Below are positions 55,203-63,072 of a stretch of DNA of 64,000 bases, piece after piece. The position numbers and the translations under genes are program-made. The notes under the pieces were generated by a model. That model had not been told where the DNA came from. It saw nothing but the letters and a program-made list of their open reading frames with translations, and ran no database searches. The DNA comes from Cohnella thermotolerans DSM 17683 (lineage in GTDB: Bacteria > Bacillota > Bacilli > Paenibacillales > Paenibacillaceae): positions 9,899-73,898 of the forward strand of contig NZ_KE386956.1 in assembly GCF_000429825.1 (NCBI RefSeq), given 5' to 3'. Position 1 is the stretch's first letter, and every line of letters begins with the position of its first letter.

Positions 55203-55358
55203 ATGGAGATGGACAGGGATTTGAGGACGAAACGAACAGTAGATCCGCAACGATTGGAAATCGATATCTCGAAAATTCTCGCTCAGCTTGGCATCGGCCA
55301 AGAGAAATGGCAGCTCGCGCTCAAAGAACCTTCCGAACAACAACTTCGAAAGCAGTAA
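55203..55358 (+). CDS. Small hypothetical protein (51 residues)
   Basis: 51 residues, MEMDRDLRTKRTVDPQRLEI then DISKILAQLGIGQEKWQLAL and KEPSEQQLRKQ. Mostly helical, charged, no signal or membrane segment. GAGGGG lies 7 bases upstream and a TATAAT (55168-55173) about 30 bases upstream. Codon use fits a gene. No family recognised. It is not in an operon with its neighbours. Confidence 0.55.
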   Translation: MEMDRDLRTKRTVDPQRLEIDISKILAQLGIGQEKWQLALKEPSEQQLRKQ

Positions 55359-55818
55359 ACATCCCCTCGTACCCGGATCTTTCACTTGAACTCACATCAA
55401 CCCAATCGGAATGTGACGATCATTGCTTAAAACGGTTTCCTCACCGCCACCGGCGAAACCCTTCAATTTGACCCTGAACAACATAAGCAATCGCAAGTAT
55501 GGATGCTTGTTGTTATACGATTTATCGCTGATTCTATTTCTATTACATAGTAATAAAACATCAAATTTAATAGGTTATAAGTCGTGGTAATTGCCCATTC
55601 GATTCTGGCGGCGGGGGAGGCGGCCGCCACGGCGGAGGCATGGGGGAGGCCGTCCGGGAGACCCGGGCGGTACGAATCCCGGTACCGGATTCCTAGGCTT
55701 GAAGAAGCAATATTCTGAAAAAAAGAAGCGGAAGAGCCTCTATACGACAGTCCTATAGGGGCTCTTTGCAAACAAAAGGAGTTCGAGCGCAGGACCCGCG
55801 AAGTTGGAAGCTTGAAGC
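55359..55818. other. Intergenic region with a Gly-rich remnant and a terminator
   Basis: 460 bases. Around 55605-55694 a GC-rich stretch reads in one plus frame as SGGGGGGRHGGGMGEAVRET then a stop; this may be the decayed end of a Gly-rich protein. The rest is AT-rich without a promoter or gene that I can support, apart from the terminator at 55732. Confidence 0.45.
55732..55768. terminator. Terminator downstream of the Xre gene
   Basis: AGAGCC-T-CTATA (55733-) pairs with TATAG-G-GGCTCT up to 55764, followed by TTGC on plus. On the minus strand it is followed by TCCGCTTCTTTTTTTC, so it most likely ends the Xre transcript. Confidence 0.65.
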
Positions 55819-56190
55819 TCAAGACTTTAGCGACCGCTCGGCGCGGATAAAGGCGATAAACCGTCTGGCTTCATCCGGCGTTAATTGGCGGCCGTCGACC
55901 GTCAGAGTGAAGCGCTTCAACAATTCGGCATCGGACAATTCCAGGTGATCGACGAAATGCCGAACATCCTCGTCCAAAGCCATCTTCGGCTGGTCCGTTC
56001 TCCCCACCAAATAATCTATCGTGACCTCGAACAAATCCGCCACCTTGCCTAACGTCTCGGTGTCGGGTTCTCTCCGATTTTTCTCGTAATGAGACAGAGC
56101 CGCCCGCGAGATGCCGAGGAACGCAGACAACTGTTCCTGTGTCCAACCGCGCTGCTCTCTCAGGTACGCGATCCGGCTACCGATGTTCAT
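55819..56190 (-). CDS. Xre-family transcriptional repressor
   Basis: 123 residues. Residues 1-66 form a Cro/C1-type helix-turn-helix (IGSRIAYLREQRGWTQEQLS, AFLGISRAALSHYEKNRREP, LGKVADLFEVTIDYLVG). The C-terminal half (about 70-123, LDEDVRHFVDHLELSDAELL; LTPDEARRFIAFIRAERSL) resembles repressors of the YvaO/ImmR type. The start follows GGAGGGATATT. It is divergent from the PilZ-led operon; the shared intergenic region and the next promoter carry matching 15-base dyads, so it is the obvious candidate regulator of the exopolysaccharide genes. Confidence 0.88.
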   Translation of the reverse strand: MNIGSRIAYLREQRGWTQEQLSAFLGISRAALSHYEKNRREPDTETLGKVADLFEVTIDYLVGRTDQPKMALDEDVRHFVDHLELSDAELLKRFTLTVDGRQLTPDEARRFIAFIRAERSLKS

Positions 56191-56340
56191 AATATCCCTC
56201 CAGTTTTTTAACTTTATATTAATATGGATACGCTTTGAATGCATGGATTGCAACAAAATGTCGCAAAACAAAATGGACAGGTTCCTCCAAGTATTCGCAA
56301 TTCCAAAAAAACCTATACCAAGGGGGAATAAGCAAATCTA

Positions 56341-56393
56341 TTGACAATGATACAAAACGTATTTATTCTAAATCTAAGGATACGAAAAGTATC
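56341..56393 (+). promoter_or_regulatory. Promoter of the PilZ-CpsB operon with two dyad operators
   Basis: TTGACA (56341-56346), 17-base spacer, TATTCT (56364-56369). Dyad 1, GATACAAAACGTATT (56349-56363), fills the spacer. Dyad 2, GATACGAAAAGTATC (56379-56393), lies just after the predicted start of transcription (about 56376). The form G(A/T)TAC-N5-GTAT(C/T) recurs twice at 57662-57711. Confidence 0.8.
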
Positions 56394-56411
56394 GAAAAAA
56401 GGAGTTCGGAG

Positions 56412-56882
56412 ATGAGCGACATGGAAGACCATCAGGCCATGTACCCTAGAAAGTTCGTACGAATGGGCCTGCATGAAGGGGTAATCGCCGAGATGAAAGT
56501 TCTTCGTGTCAATGGGTGTCGCGTAAATTCCAATCAAGGCAAAGTGGTCATAGCGGATATTAGTCCCGGAGGACTAAAATTTACGACGATGCTGAGGCTG
56601 GATCTTTCAGCGGTTTGGCGCGTTTGGTTTCAATTTATGCTTGAAGGAGAAACGTTAAGACTTATCGGATCCGTGCGATGGGGACGAGAGGATGAGAACG
56701 GCTGGTGGAACTATGGGGTAGAGTTGGATTCCGATCCGGTTATGCAATCGAATGTCATCGGCGTGTTAAATCGCAGATTGCTTAGGCTATACCCGGACAA
56801 ACTGATTCACCATCAAATTTACAAGATGCAAGGCGAACTCGAAGGGCTGCGGGTCTACCCGCCCAGCGGTGATCAAGCATGA
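56412..56882 (+). CDS. PilZ-domain protein (c-di-GMP receptor)
   Basis: 156 residues. The two PilZ signatures are present: RKFVR (Arg13, Arg17) and DISPGG (Asp49, Ser51, Gly53-54), the residues that bind c-di-GMP; about 85 residues of beta-barrel follow (FMLEGETLRLIGSVRWGRED, WWNYGVELDS). It has no other domain and is shorter than YpfA. AAAGGAG precedes the ATG. It overlaps the phosphatase gene by ATGA, which links a c-di-GMP signal to control of exopolysaccharide assembly. Confidence 0.87.
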   Translation: MSDMEDHQAMYPRKFVRMGLHEGVIAEMKVLRVNGCRVNSNQGKVVIADISPGGLKFTTMLRLDLSAVWRVWFQFMLEGETLRLIGSVRWGREDENGWWNYGVELDSDPVMQSNVIGVLNRRLLRLYPDKLIHHQIYKMQGELEGLRVYPPSGDQA

Positions 56883-57634
56883 TCGATACACATTGCCATA
56901 TTCTCCCGATGTGCGACGACGGACCCGGCAATTGGGCGCAATCGCTGGCGATGGCCAGGCAGGCCGCCCGGTATGGCATTACGACAATCGTAGCAACGCC
57001 GCACCATCGCAAAGGGATGTATCTGAACGGTTCTGCGCATATTTCCACGCTAGTGAAAGGGTTGAACGAACGGCTGCAGGATGAGGATATCCCTATCCGA
57101 GTGCTTGCGGGACAAGAATATCATCTGACTTCGCTGTTTAAGGCTGACCTGATGGCGGGCGAGATTGTGAGCATCTCGGGGACGAGATATATCCTTATCG
57201 AATTACCTTCGCATTTCTATTCCTGGCAATTGACCGCTTCCATTCGCTTGCTCAAGCGAATGAACCGCTTGCCGATCCTCGTTCATCCCGAGAGGTACGG
57301 CCGATTCGTTCAAGATCCCGAAAAGTTGTTCAAATATGTAAAAGAGGGCGCATATCTTCAGTTAACGGCCGGATCGATCGTCGGTCAGTTCGGCCCTGAG
57401 GTGCAACGAACGGCTTATTGGATTGCCGGCCGCAACTGGGCGCACCTGCTCGCGTCCGACGCGCACGATACGTTCGAGAGGAGAAATCGGCTTCAGGAAG
57501 CCTACGCCAGGCTTGGTCGCGATTTCGGAACGGATGCGGTCGCCCGGCTTCAAAACAATGCCTCCTTGGTGCTCGGAGACCAGCCTCTATTCGTCGGTCT
57601 TCTCGGTTTGCCCCAACGTTCCGGACGTTTATGA
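56879..57634 (+). CDS. CpsB/YwqE-type tyrosine-protein phosphatase
   Basis: 251 residues, PHP fold. Metal-binding motifs HCHILP (about 5-10) with CDDGP after it, ATPHHRKGMY, GQEYHL, LVHPERYG and SDAHDT are all in place. These enzymes dephosphorylate the tyrosine tail of the BY-kinase and thereby set the activity of capsule or exopolysaccharide synthesis. It overlaps the PilZ gene by four bases. The Wzz/kinase pair follows from a separate promoter 21 bases after the stop codon. A Cys replaces a more usual residue in PMCDDGP; the metal ligands are kept. Confidence 0.9.
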   Translation: MIDTHCHILPMCDDGPGNWAQSLAMARQAARYGITTIVATPHHRKGMYLNGSAHISTLVKGLNERLQDEDIPIRVLAGQEYHLTSLFKADLMAGEIVSISGTRYILIELPSHFYSWQLTASIRLLKRMNRLPILVHPERYGRFVQDPEKLFKYVKEGAYLQLTAGSIVGQFGPEVQRTAYWIAGRNWAHLLASDAHDTFERRNRLQEAYARLGRDFGTDAVARLQNNASLVLGDQPLFVGLLGLPQRSGRL

Positions 57635-57654
57635 AAACATCGTGAAAAAAAGGA

Positions 57655-57711
57655 TTGACATGTTACGAAATGTATCGTAAAGTAAAGCCATCCGACGTTA
57701 CGTAATGTATC
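57655..57711 (+). promoter_or_regulatory. Promoter of the Wzz-led exopolysaccharide operon with two dyad operators
   Basis: TTGACA (57655-57660), 17-base spacer, TAAAGT (57678-57683). Dyad 3, GTTACGAAATGTATC (57662-57676), fills the spacer; dyad 4, GTTACGTAATGTATC (57697-57711), lies after the predicted start of transcription (about 57690). The layout copies the PilZ promoter at 56341; centre spacing is 35 here and 30 there. Confidence 0.78.
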
Positions 57712-57758
57712 AATCCCGAAAGAGACGAATAGTTTATCCGCATTGGAGGAATGGGATC

Positions 57759-58505
57759 GTGGAGCTCAAACAGTATTTAATGGTCATCCGCAAGCGATTT
57801 TGGTTCATCGCAGCGATCGTCATCGTCGTTTGCGCACTGGCCGGAGTCAAGAGTTATCTTTTTACAACACCGATCTACGAGGCCAACGCCAAAATCATCG
57901 TCAACCAAACCTCGGAATCGAACGGTGCTGCCACAGTAAATTACAGCGACGTTCAAACGAATATTATGCTGATCAATTCTTATAAGGAAATCATCAAGTC
58001 TTCCGCCATCATGAACAAAGTGAAAGAGGAATATCCGGACATCAAAGAATCCCCTGCCAGCATGGCCTACAGCATCTCCGTATCCGCCTCCAACCAGTCC
58101 CAGGTGATGAATTTGACATATCGGGACGCCTCCTACAAGGAAGCCGCAAAAATCGTCAACGCGATCGCGACGGTATTCAAGCTTCAAATTCCTTCCATTA
58201 TGAAAGTCGACAATATTACGATTTTGAATCAGGCCAACGAAAACGACAGGCCGGCTCCCGTCAATACGAATCCCGTCGTTACGATCTTAATCGCGTTTGT
58301 GCTCAGCCTGCTGCTCTCTCTGGGAATCGTCTTCCTTATGGATTATCTCGACCATAGCTACAAGACGGCACTTGAAGTGGAAGCCGATCTGGGATTGCCG
58401 GTGCTTGCCAGTGTGGTGCAGATGAAGAAGTCGGATCGCAAACGTCTGACTCCATCCCAAAAGCAGAAAGTAGGGGACGGCGCTTATGCTACATCGGCCA
58501 ACTAA
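57759..58505 (+). CDS. Wzz/YwqC-type chain-length regulator (BY-kinase activator)
   Basis: 248 residues starting at GTG 8 bases after GGAGGAATG. Two membrane segments at about 15-37 (FWFIAAIVIVVCALAGVKSY) and 172-195 (PVVTILIAFVLSLLLSLGIV) flank a periplasm-facing loop (YEANAKIIVNQTSESNGAAT). The cytoplasmic tail activates the separate kinase encoded next, with which the reading frame overlaps by 20 bases. This split is the Firmicute form of Wzc. It sets polymer chain length. Confidence 0.9.
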   Translation: MELKQYLMVIRKRFWFIAAIVIVVCALAGVKSYLFTTPIYEANAKIIVNQTSESNGAATVNYSDVQTNIMLINSYKEIIKSSAIMNKVKEEYPDIKESPASMAYSISVSASNQSQVMNLTYRDASYKEAAKIVNAIATVFKLQIPSIMKVDNITILNQANENDRPAPVNTNPVVTILIAFVLSLLLSLGIVFLMDYLDHSYKTALEVEADLGLPVLASVVQMKKSDRKRLTPSQKQKVGDGAYATSAN

Positions 58506-59172
58506 CAAGGTAAACAAGAACAGCCTCGTATCGCTGCTCAACCCTGCGTCGCCCGTCTCCGAGGTATACAAGACGCTCAGGACGAACATTCACTTCTCTT
58601 CGATCGATTCGCCGCTCAAGGTCATTATGATGACTTCCGCTGTGAAGGGCGAAGGGAAGACGACAACGGTCTGCAATTTGGCCGTCGCCTATGCCCAGGA
58701 AGGCAAGAAAGTGCTCCTCATCGACTGCGACTTGCGCGCCCCCGCCGTCCACCAATTGTTCTCCCAAAGCAACCGTACGGGTCTAACCAACATCTTGGCC
58801 AACCAAAATCAGTGGCAAGAGGTGATTCGCGACACCCCGATCGATACCTTGTCTTTGCTCACCAGCGGACCCATCCCGCCCAATCCCGCCGAACTGCTCG
58901 GATCCTCGCGGATGCAAGCCTTAATTGAAGAACTGCGCCAGCATTACGACGTCATCCTTCTCGATGTTCCGCCCGTTCTGGCTGTTACCGACAGTCTCGT
59001 TGTCAGCGCCTTGTGCGATAGCGTCGTGATGGTCGTCGTTGCCGGCAAGGTCGACAAGGAGCTGGTCAAGAAGACGAAAGCCAGCCTGGAGCATGTCAAC
59101 GCGCGCCTGATCGGCGTTGTGTTCAACCGAATTAACCGTAGAGAGCGGAAGGCGGCTTTCAGTTACTATTGA
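58486..59172 (+). CDS. CpsD/YwqD-type BY-kinase
   Basis: 228 residues. Walker A SAVKGEGKTT (51-60), Walker A' VLLIDCDLR (about 75-83) and Walker B VILLDVPPV (about 148-156) define a bacterial tyrosine kinase. The C-terminal tyrosine cluster is only SYY, shorter than the usual three to five Tyr. It autophosphorylates and works with the Wzz protein and CpsB phosphatase to drive polymer synthesis. It overlaps the Wzz gene. Confidence 0.92.
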   Translation: MLHRPTNKVNKNSLVSLLNPASPVSEVYKTLRTNIHFSSIDSPLKVIMMTSAVKGEGKTTTVCNLAVAYAQEGKKVLLIDCDLRAPAVHQLFSQSNRTGLTNILANQNQWQEVIRDTPIDTLSLLTSGPIPPNPAELLGSSRMQALIEELRQHYDVILLDVPPVLAVTDSLVVSALCDSVVMVVVAGKVDKELVKKTKASLEHVNARLIGVVFNRINRRERKAAFSYY

Positions 59173-59179
59173 TCGCAAT

Positions 59180-59300
59180 GGAGCGGCTAGCTCAGGTAAT
59201 GTCTACTGCACCTCTATCACTGTAGGCACTCGGTCATGCTGTGGGTCGAAGACCTTAGACGTGGATCGTCGAGGGTGTGACGCGAGGGGGGGTTAGATGC
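59180..59300 (+). ncRNA. Candidate EAR-type antitermination RNA
   Basis: The 262-base gap between the kinase and galU has no gene. Its first ~120 bases are GC-rich and can fold: GGTC-GAA-GACC hairpin near 59246-59256; GTCTA (about 59200) pairing with TAGAC (about 59260); CACC with GGTG further out. The EAR element of Bacillales sits at this very place, after the BY-kinase gene of exopolysaccharide operons, and lets polymerase read through the long operon. I did not verify the consensus, so the call rests on position and foldability. Confidence 0.45.
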
Positions 59301-59434
59301 CCCATTTTCTGAAAAATCGAGCTATGTTTTTTATTGCTTCGTCAGCGGCGTCATAGAAAACGCAGCTCGCTTTTTTAGCAGACATAATCGATGGAGTGTA
59401 GAGAAAAATAACAAAGGATAGGATGGGTGATCGT

Positions 59435-60340
59435 ATGTCCAGAGTTCGCAAAGCCATCATTCCCGCAGCGGGATTGGGAACAAGATTTCTGCCCGCGACC
59501 AAGGCCATGCCCAAGGAGATGCTGCCGATCGTAGACAAGCCGACCATTCAATACATCGTCGAAGAAGCGATCGAGTCCGGAATCGAGGACATTCTCATCG
59601 TGACCGGCAAAGGCAAACGAGCGATAGAAGATCACTTCGATATCGCCTTTGAATTGGAACATAGTCTGATGGAGAAGGGAAAATTCGATCTGCTGAAGGA
59701 AGTGCGCAAGTCTTCCAACGTGGAAATCCATTATATCCGGCAGAAAGAAGCGAAGGGTCTCGGGCACGCCGTGTGGTGCGCACGGAACTTTATCGGCAAC
59801 GAACCGTTCGCGGTTCTTCTTGGAGACGACATCGTTCAATCGGAAGTTCCGTGCACGAAGCAGTTGATCGATCAGTTCGAGGCGCTTGGGCAGCCCGTCT
59901 TCGGCGTTCAGATCGTTCCCTATCAGGAGACGCATCGTTACGGTATCGTCGATCCTTCGGACTCCTTCGATCGGTTGTACAAGGTGAACCGGTTGGTTGA
60001 GAAACCGCCGCTAGGGCAGACGCCCTCGAATCTCGCGATTATGGGCCGCTACGTTCTGACGCCGGAAATCTTCCGATACTTGGACGAGCAAGAGATTGGA
60101 GCCGGCGGGGAGATTCAGCTAACCGACGCCATCGCGAAGCTCAACGAAACGGTTGGCGTTTATGCTTACAACTTCGAAGGCACGCGTTTTGACGTAGGAG
60201 AGAAGCTCGGCTTTATTCTGACGACGTTGGATTTCGCGCTTCAAAATCAGGAGCTTCGGGGCCCGCTGTTGGCTTCCCTGGAGGCAATCGTCGCGAGGAA
60301 CCAAGTCCAGTTGATCGGCTCAAGGGGTGAAGCCCCGTGA
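59435..60340 (+). CDS. galU: UTP-glucose-1-phosphate uridylyltransferase
   Basis: 301 residues. N-terminal nucleotide-binding signature [20 protein letters not shown] then [43 protein letters not shown] and VEKPP motifs follow the GtaB pattern. It makes UDP-glucose for the polymer. The start at 59435 matches GtaB proteins ([13 protein letters not shown]) and follows AGGATGGG; ATG 59423 is an alternative. Confidence 0.95.
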   Translation: MSRVRKAIIPAAGLGTRFLPATKAMPKEMLPIVDKPTIQYIVEEAIESGIEDILIVTGKGKRAIEDHFDIAFELEHSLMEKGKFDLLKEVRKSSNVEIHYIRQKEAKGLGHAVWCARNFIGNEPFAVLLGDDIVQSEVPCTKQLIDQFEALGQPVFGVQIVPYQETHRYGIVDPSDSFDRLYKVNRLVEKPPLGQTPSNLAIMGRYVLTPEIFRYLDEQEIGAGGEIQLTDAIAKLNETVGVYAYNFEGTRFDVGEKLGFILTTLDFALQNQELRGPLLASLEAIVARNQVQLIGSRGEAP

Positions 60341-61029
60341 GCGCCGAACTGGAGAAGAGCGGCCGAATGGAGAGTGCGCTCGGATCGCAGTTGAAGGCCA
60401 AGACGGAAACGTGGACCGTTCGGTCCTTCGTTAAACGAACGATCGACATTGCGGGCGCCTTAATCGGACTGCTTCTGTTGTCCCCTGTCTTCTTGACCAT
60501 CGCAACTCTTATGAAAGCGCAGGAACCGACAGGACCGATCTTTTTCCGGCAAATTCGAGTCGGTAAAAACATGCACACTTTCAAAATGATCAAGTTCCGC
60601 TCCATGGTCGTGAATGCGGAAGAACGGCTTCGGATGGATGTTGGGCTCTATCGGAAATACATCGAGAACAACTACAAGCTGGAGCCGGAGGAAGACCCTC
60701 GCATTACGAGGCTTGGACGCTTCTTAAGGAAGAGCAGCCTCGACGAGCTTCCGCAATTGTGGAATGTGCTGCGGGGCGAGATGAGCTTGGTCGGTCCGCG
60801 CCCCGTCGTGCGGGAAGAGCTTCGCGAATACGGCGATCGATTGATGGATTTTCTGTCCGTCAAGCCCGGTATTACCGGATATTGGCAAATTAGCGGGAGA
60901 AGCGATGTCGGCTATCCGGAGCGGGTGGATCTTGAGCTGTATTATGCGTTCAATCAGTCCCTCCGGCTCGATCTGAAAATTATCGTGCTTACCATCTGGC
61001 ATGTGCTAAGAAGAAAAGGAGCTTATTGA
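60337..61029 (+). CDS. Initiating sugar-phosphate transferase (WbaP/EpsL type)
   Basis: 230 residues starting at GTG, overlapping galU by four bases. One membrane segment at about 34-57 ([20 protein letters not shown]) and the bacterial sugar transferase domain: [74 protein letters not shown]. It links the first sugar-1-phosphate to undecaprenyl phosphate at the membrane, starting the repeat unit. Confidence 0.92.
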   Translation: MSAELEKSGRMESALGSQLKAKTETWTVRSFVKRTIDIAGALIGLLLLSPVFLTIATLMKAQEPTGPIFFRQIRVGKNMHTFKMIKFRSMVVNAEERLRMDVGLYRKYIENNYKLEPEEDPRITRLGRFLRKSSLDELPQLWNVLRGEMSLVGPRPVVREELREYGDRLMDFLSVKPGITGYWQISGRSDVGYPERVDLELYYAFNQSLRLDLKIIVLTIWHVLRRKGAY

Positions 61030-61058
61030 TACCGCAGCATCACTGCAGGAGGGATACC

Positions 61059-61997
61059 ATGGATAAGCAGGATTCGATTTATGTCGCCGGCCACCGGGGA
61101 TTGGTGGGATCGGCTATTCTAAGAAAGCTCGAACGAGAGGGCTATCGGAATCTCATATACCGAAGTTCGTCGGAGCTCGACTTGCGCGATTCTCGTCAGA
61201 CAATGGCCTTTTTCCAGGAGCATTCGATCGATTACGTATTTCTAGCCGCGGCGAAGGTCGGCGGAATTGCCGCCAATAACGAATATCCGGCGGATTTCAT
61301 TCGGGACAACTTAATGATTCAGACCAACGTCATTGAAGCCGCATACCGAACGAACGTCAAGAAGCTGCTTTTTCTCGGCTCCACTTGTATCTATCCGAAG
61401 CTTGCCCCTCAGCCTCTAAAGGAAGAGTATTTGCTGACAGGCGAACTGGAGCCGACCAACGAGCCCTATGCGATCGCCAAGATCGCAGGCATAAAAATGT
61501 GCCAATCTTACAATCGCCAATACGGAACGCGGTTTATATCCGCCATGCCGACCAACATGTACGGCCCGAACGACAACTTCAATTTACATACGTCTCATGT
61601 GCTGCCTGCACTCATTCGGAAATTTCATGAAGCCAAGGAGAACCGTCTCCCGTCCGTCGAGGTATGGGGAACCGGCAACCCGAGGCGCGAATTTCTCCAC
61701 TCCGACGACTTGGCGGAAGCTTGTCTGTTCCTGATGAACCATTATGAGGACAGCGAGATTGTGAATATCGGAGTGGGCGAAGATATCTCGATTCGGGAAT
61801 TGGCGGAGAAAATTCGGGACATTGTCGGGTATGACGGCGACATCGTCTTCAACCCTTCCATTCCGGACGGCACTCCTCGCAAGCTGGTGGATGTAGCGAA
61901 GATCAATCGCCTGGGGTGGAAGGCAAAAATCGGTTTGGATAATGGCCTCCGTTCCGTCTACGACGCTTTCCGTCAAGATGATCTGGTCAAACAATAA
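61059..61997 (+). CDS. fcl: GDP-L-fucose synthase
   Basis: 312 residues, short-chain dehydrogenase fold. Dinucleotide motif [12 protein letters not shown] near 7-18, LAAAKVGGI, the catalytic Ser in LGSTCIYPK and the YxxxK pair in [23 protein letters not shown] and GTPRKLVDV are GDP-fucose synthase hallmarks. It converts GDP-4-keto-6-deoxymannose to GDP-L-fucose using NADPH. The start at 61059 follows CAGGAGGGA. With gmd it gives GDP-fucose, though the order fcl-gmd is the reverse of the common one. Confidence 0.94.
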   Translation: MDKQDSIYVAGHRGLVGSAILRKLEREGYRNLIYRSSSELDLRDSRQTMAFFQEHSIDYVFLAAAKVGGIAANNEYPADFIRDNLMIQTNVIEAAYRTNVKKLLFLGSTCIYPKLAPQPLKEEYLLTGELEPTNEPYAIAKIAGIKMCQSYNRQYGTRFISAMPTNMYGPNDNFNLHTSHVLPALIRKFHEAKENRLPSVEVWGTGNPRREFLHSDDLAEACLFLMNHYEDSEIVNIGVGEDISIRELAEKIRDIVGYDGDIVFNPSIPDGTPRKLVDVAKINRLGWKAKIGLDNGLRSVYDAFRQDDLVKQ

Positions 61998-62020
61998 CCT
62001 GTGGAGTTGGAGGAGTCTGG

Positions 62021-63007
62021 ATGAAGCGAGCATTGATTACGGGGATTACCGGCCAAGACGGTTCATATCTGGCAGAGTTTCTGCTGAGCAAGGGGTATAA
62101 GGTATTCGGCTTAAGAAGACGAACGAGCACGCCGAATTACGAGAACGTACAGCAGGTTAAGGATAAGATTACTTGGATCTCGGGGGATTTGACCGATCTC
62201 GCATCGCTGATAGAAGCCGTCCGGATTTCCGACCCTGACGAGGTCTACAATTTGGCCGCTCAATCCTTCGTGGCGGCATCCTGGCCGCAGCCGCTGGCCA
62301 CCGGCCATCTGACAGCCATCTCTGTCACCAACATGCTGGAAGCCGTTCGGATCGTCAAGCCGAGCGCTAGGTTCTACCAGGCTTCCAGCAGCGAGATGTT
62401 CGGCAAGGTCGTGGAAACTCCGCAGCGGGAGACGACCCCCTTTTATCCCCGAAGCCCCTATGGCGTAGCGAAAGTTTACGGCCATTGGATCACGGTAAAT
62501 TACCGCGAAAGCTTCAACATGTTCGCATGCTCCGGCATCTTGTTCAACCACGAATCCCCCAGGCGCGGACTGGAGTTTGTAACGCGGAAGGTATCCGACG
62601 GAGTGGCGCGAATCAAGTTGGGTTTGAAGCACGAACTGCGCATGGGGAATTTGGAAGCTCTACGGGATTGGGGCTTTGCCGGAGATTACGTGAAGGCCAT
62701 GTGGCTGATGCTCCAGCAGGAGGAGCCCGACGACTATGTCATCTCTACCGGGGAGACGCATTCCGTGCGGGAGCTTCTCGAAGTCGCCTTCTCGTATGTG
62801 GGCCTGGATTATCAGCAATATGTCGTCATCGATCCCGAATTCGTTCGTCCTGCCGAAGTCGACCTGCTTCTGGGCGACTGCAGCAAGGCCAAGGAGAAGT
62901 TAGGCTGGAAGCTTGACGTAGGCTTCAAGCAATTGATCGAGATGATGGTCGATGAAGATCTGAAGCGGGTGCGGGCTGAAAACAACGCTTTTTTACTTGT
63001 CAATTGA
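62021..63007 (+). CDS. gmd: GDP-mannose 4,6-dehydratase
   Basis: 328 residues. [17 protein letters not shown] at about 6-22, YNLAAQSFV, the catalytic Thr/Ser region [20 protein letters not shown] (YxxxK), [10 protein letters not shown], and [14 protein letters not shown] at the C-terminus. It converts GDP-mannose to GDP-4-keto-6-deoxymannose for fcl. AGTTGGAGGAG lies before the start. GDP-mannose must come from genes outside the window. Confidence 0.95.
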   Translation: MKRALITGITGQDGSYLAEFLLSKGYKVFGLRRRTSTPNYENVQQVKDKITWISGDLTDLASLIEAVRISDPDEVYNLAAQSFVAASWPQPLATGHLTAISVTNMLEAVRIVKPSARFYQASSSEMFGKVVETPQRETTPFYPRSPYGVAKVYGHWITVNYRESFNMFACSGILFNHESPRRGLEFVTRKVSDGVARIKLGLKHELRMGNLEALRDWGFAGDYVKAMWLMLQQEEPDDYVISTGETHSVRELLEVAFSYVGLDYQQYVVIDPEFVRPAEVDLLLGDCSKAKEKLGWKLDVGFKQLIEMMVDEDLKRVRAENNAFLLVN

Positions 63008-63072
63008 TAGCAGTTTAGACGGTAGCAGAGAAATTCCGGCCATGTGCGTAAACGGGAAGTGTAGGTGTCACC

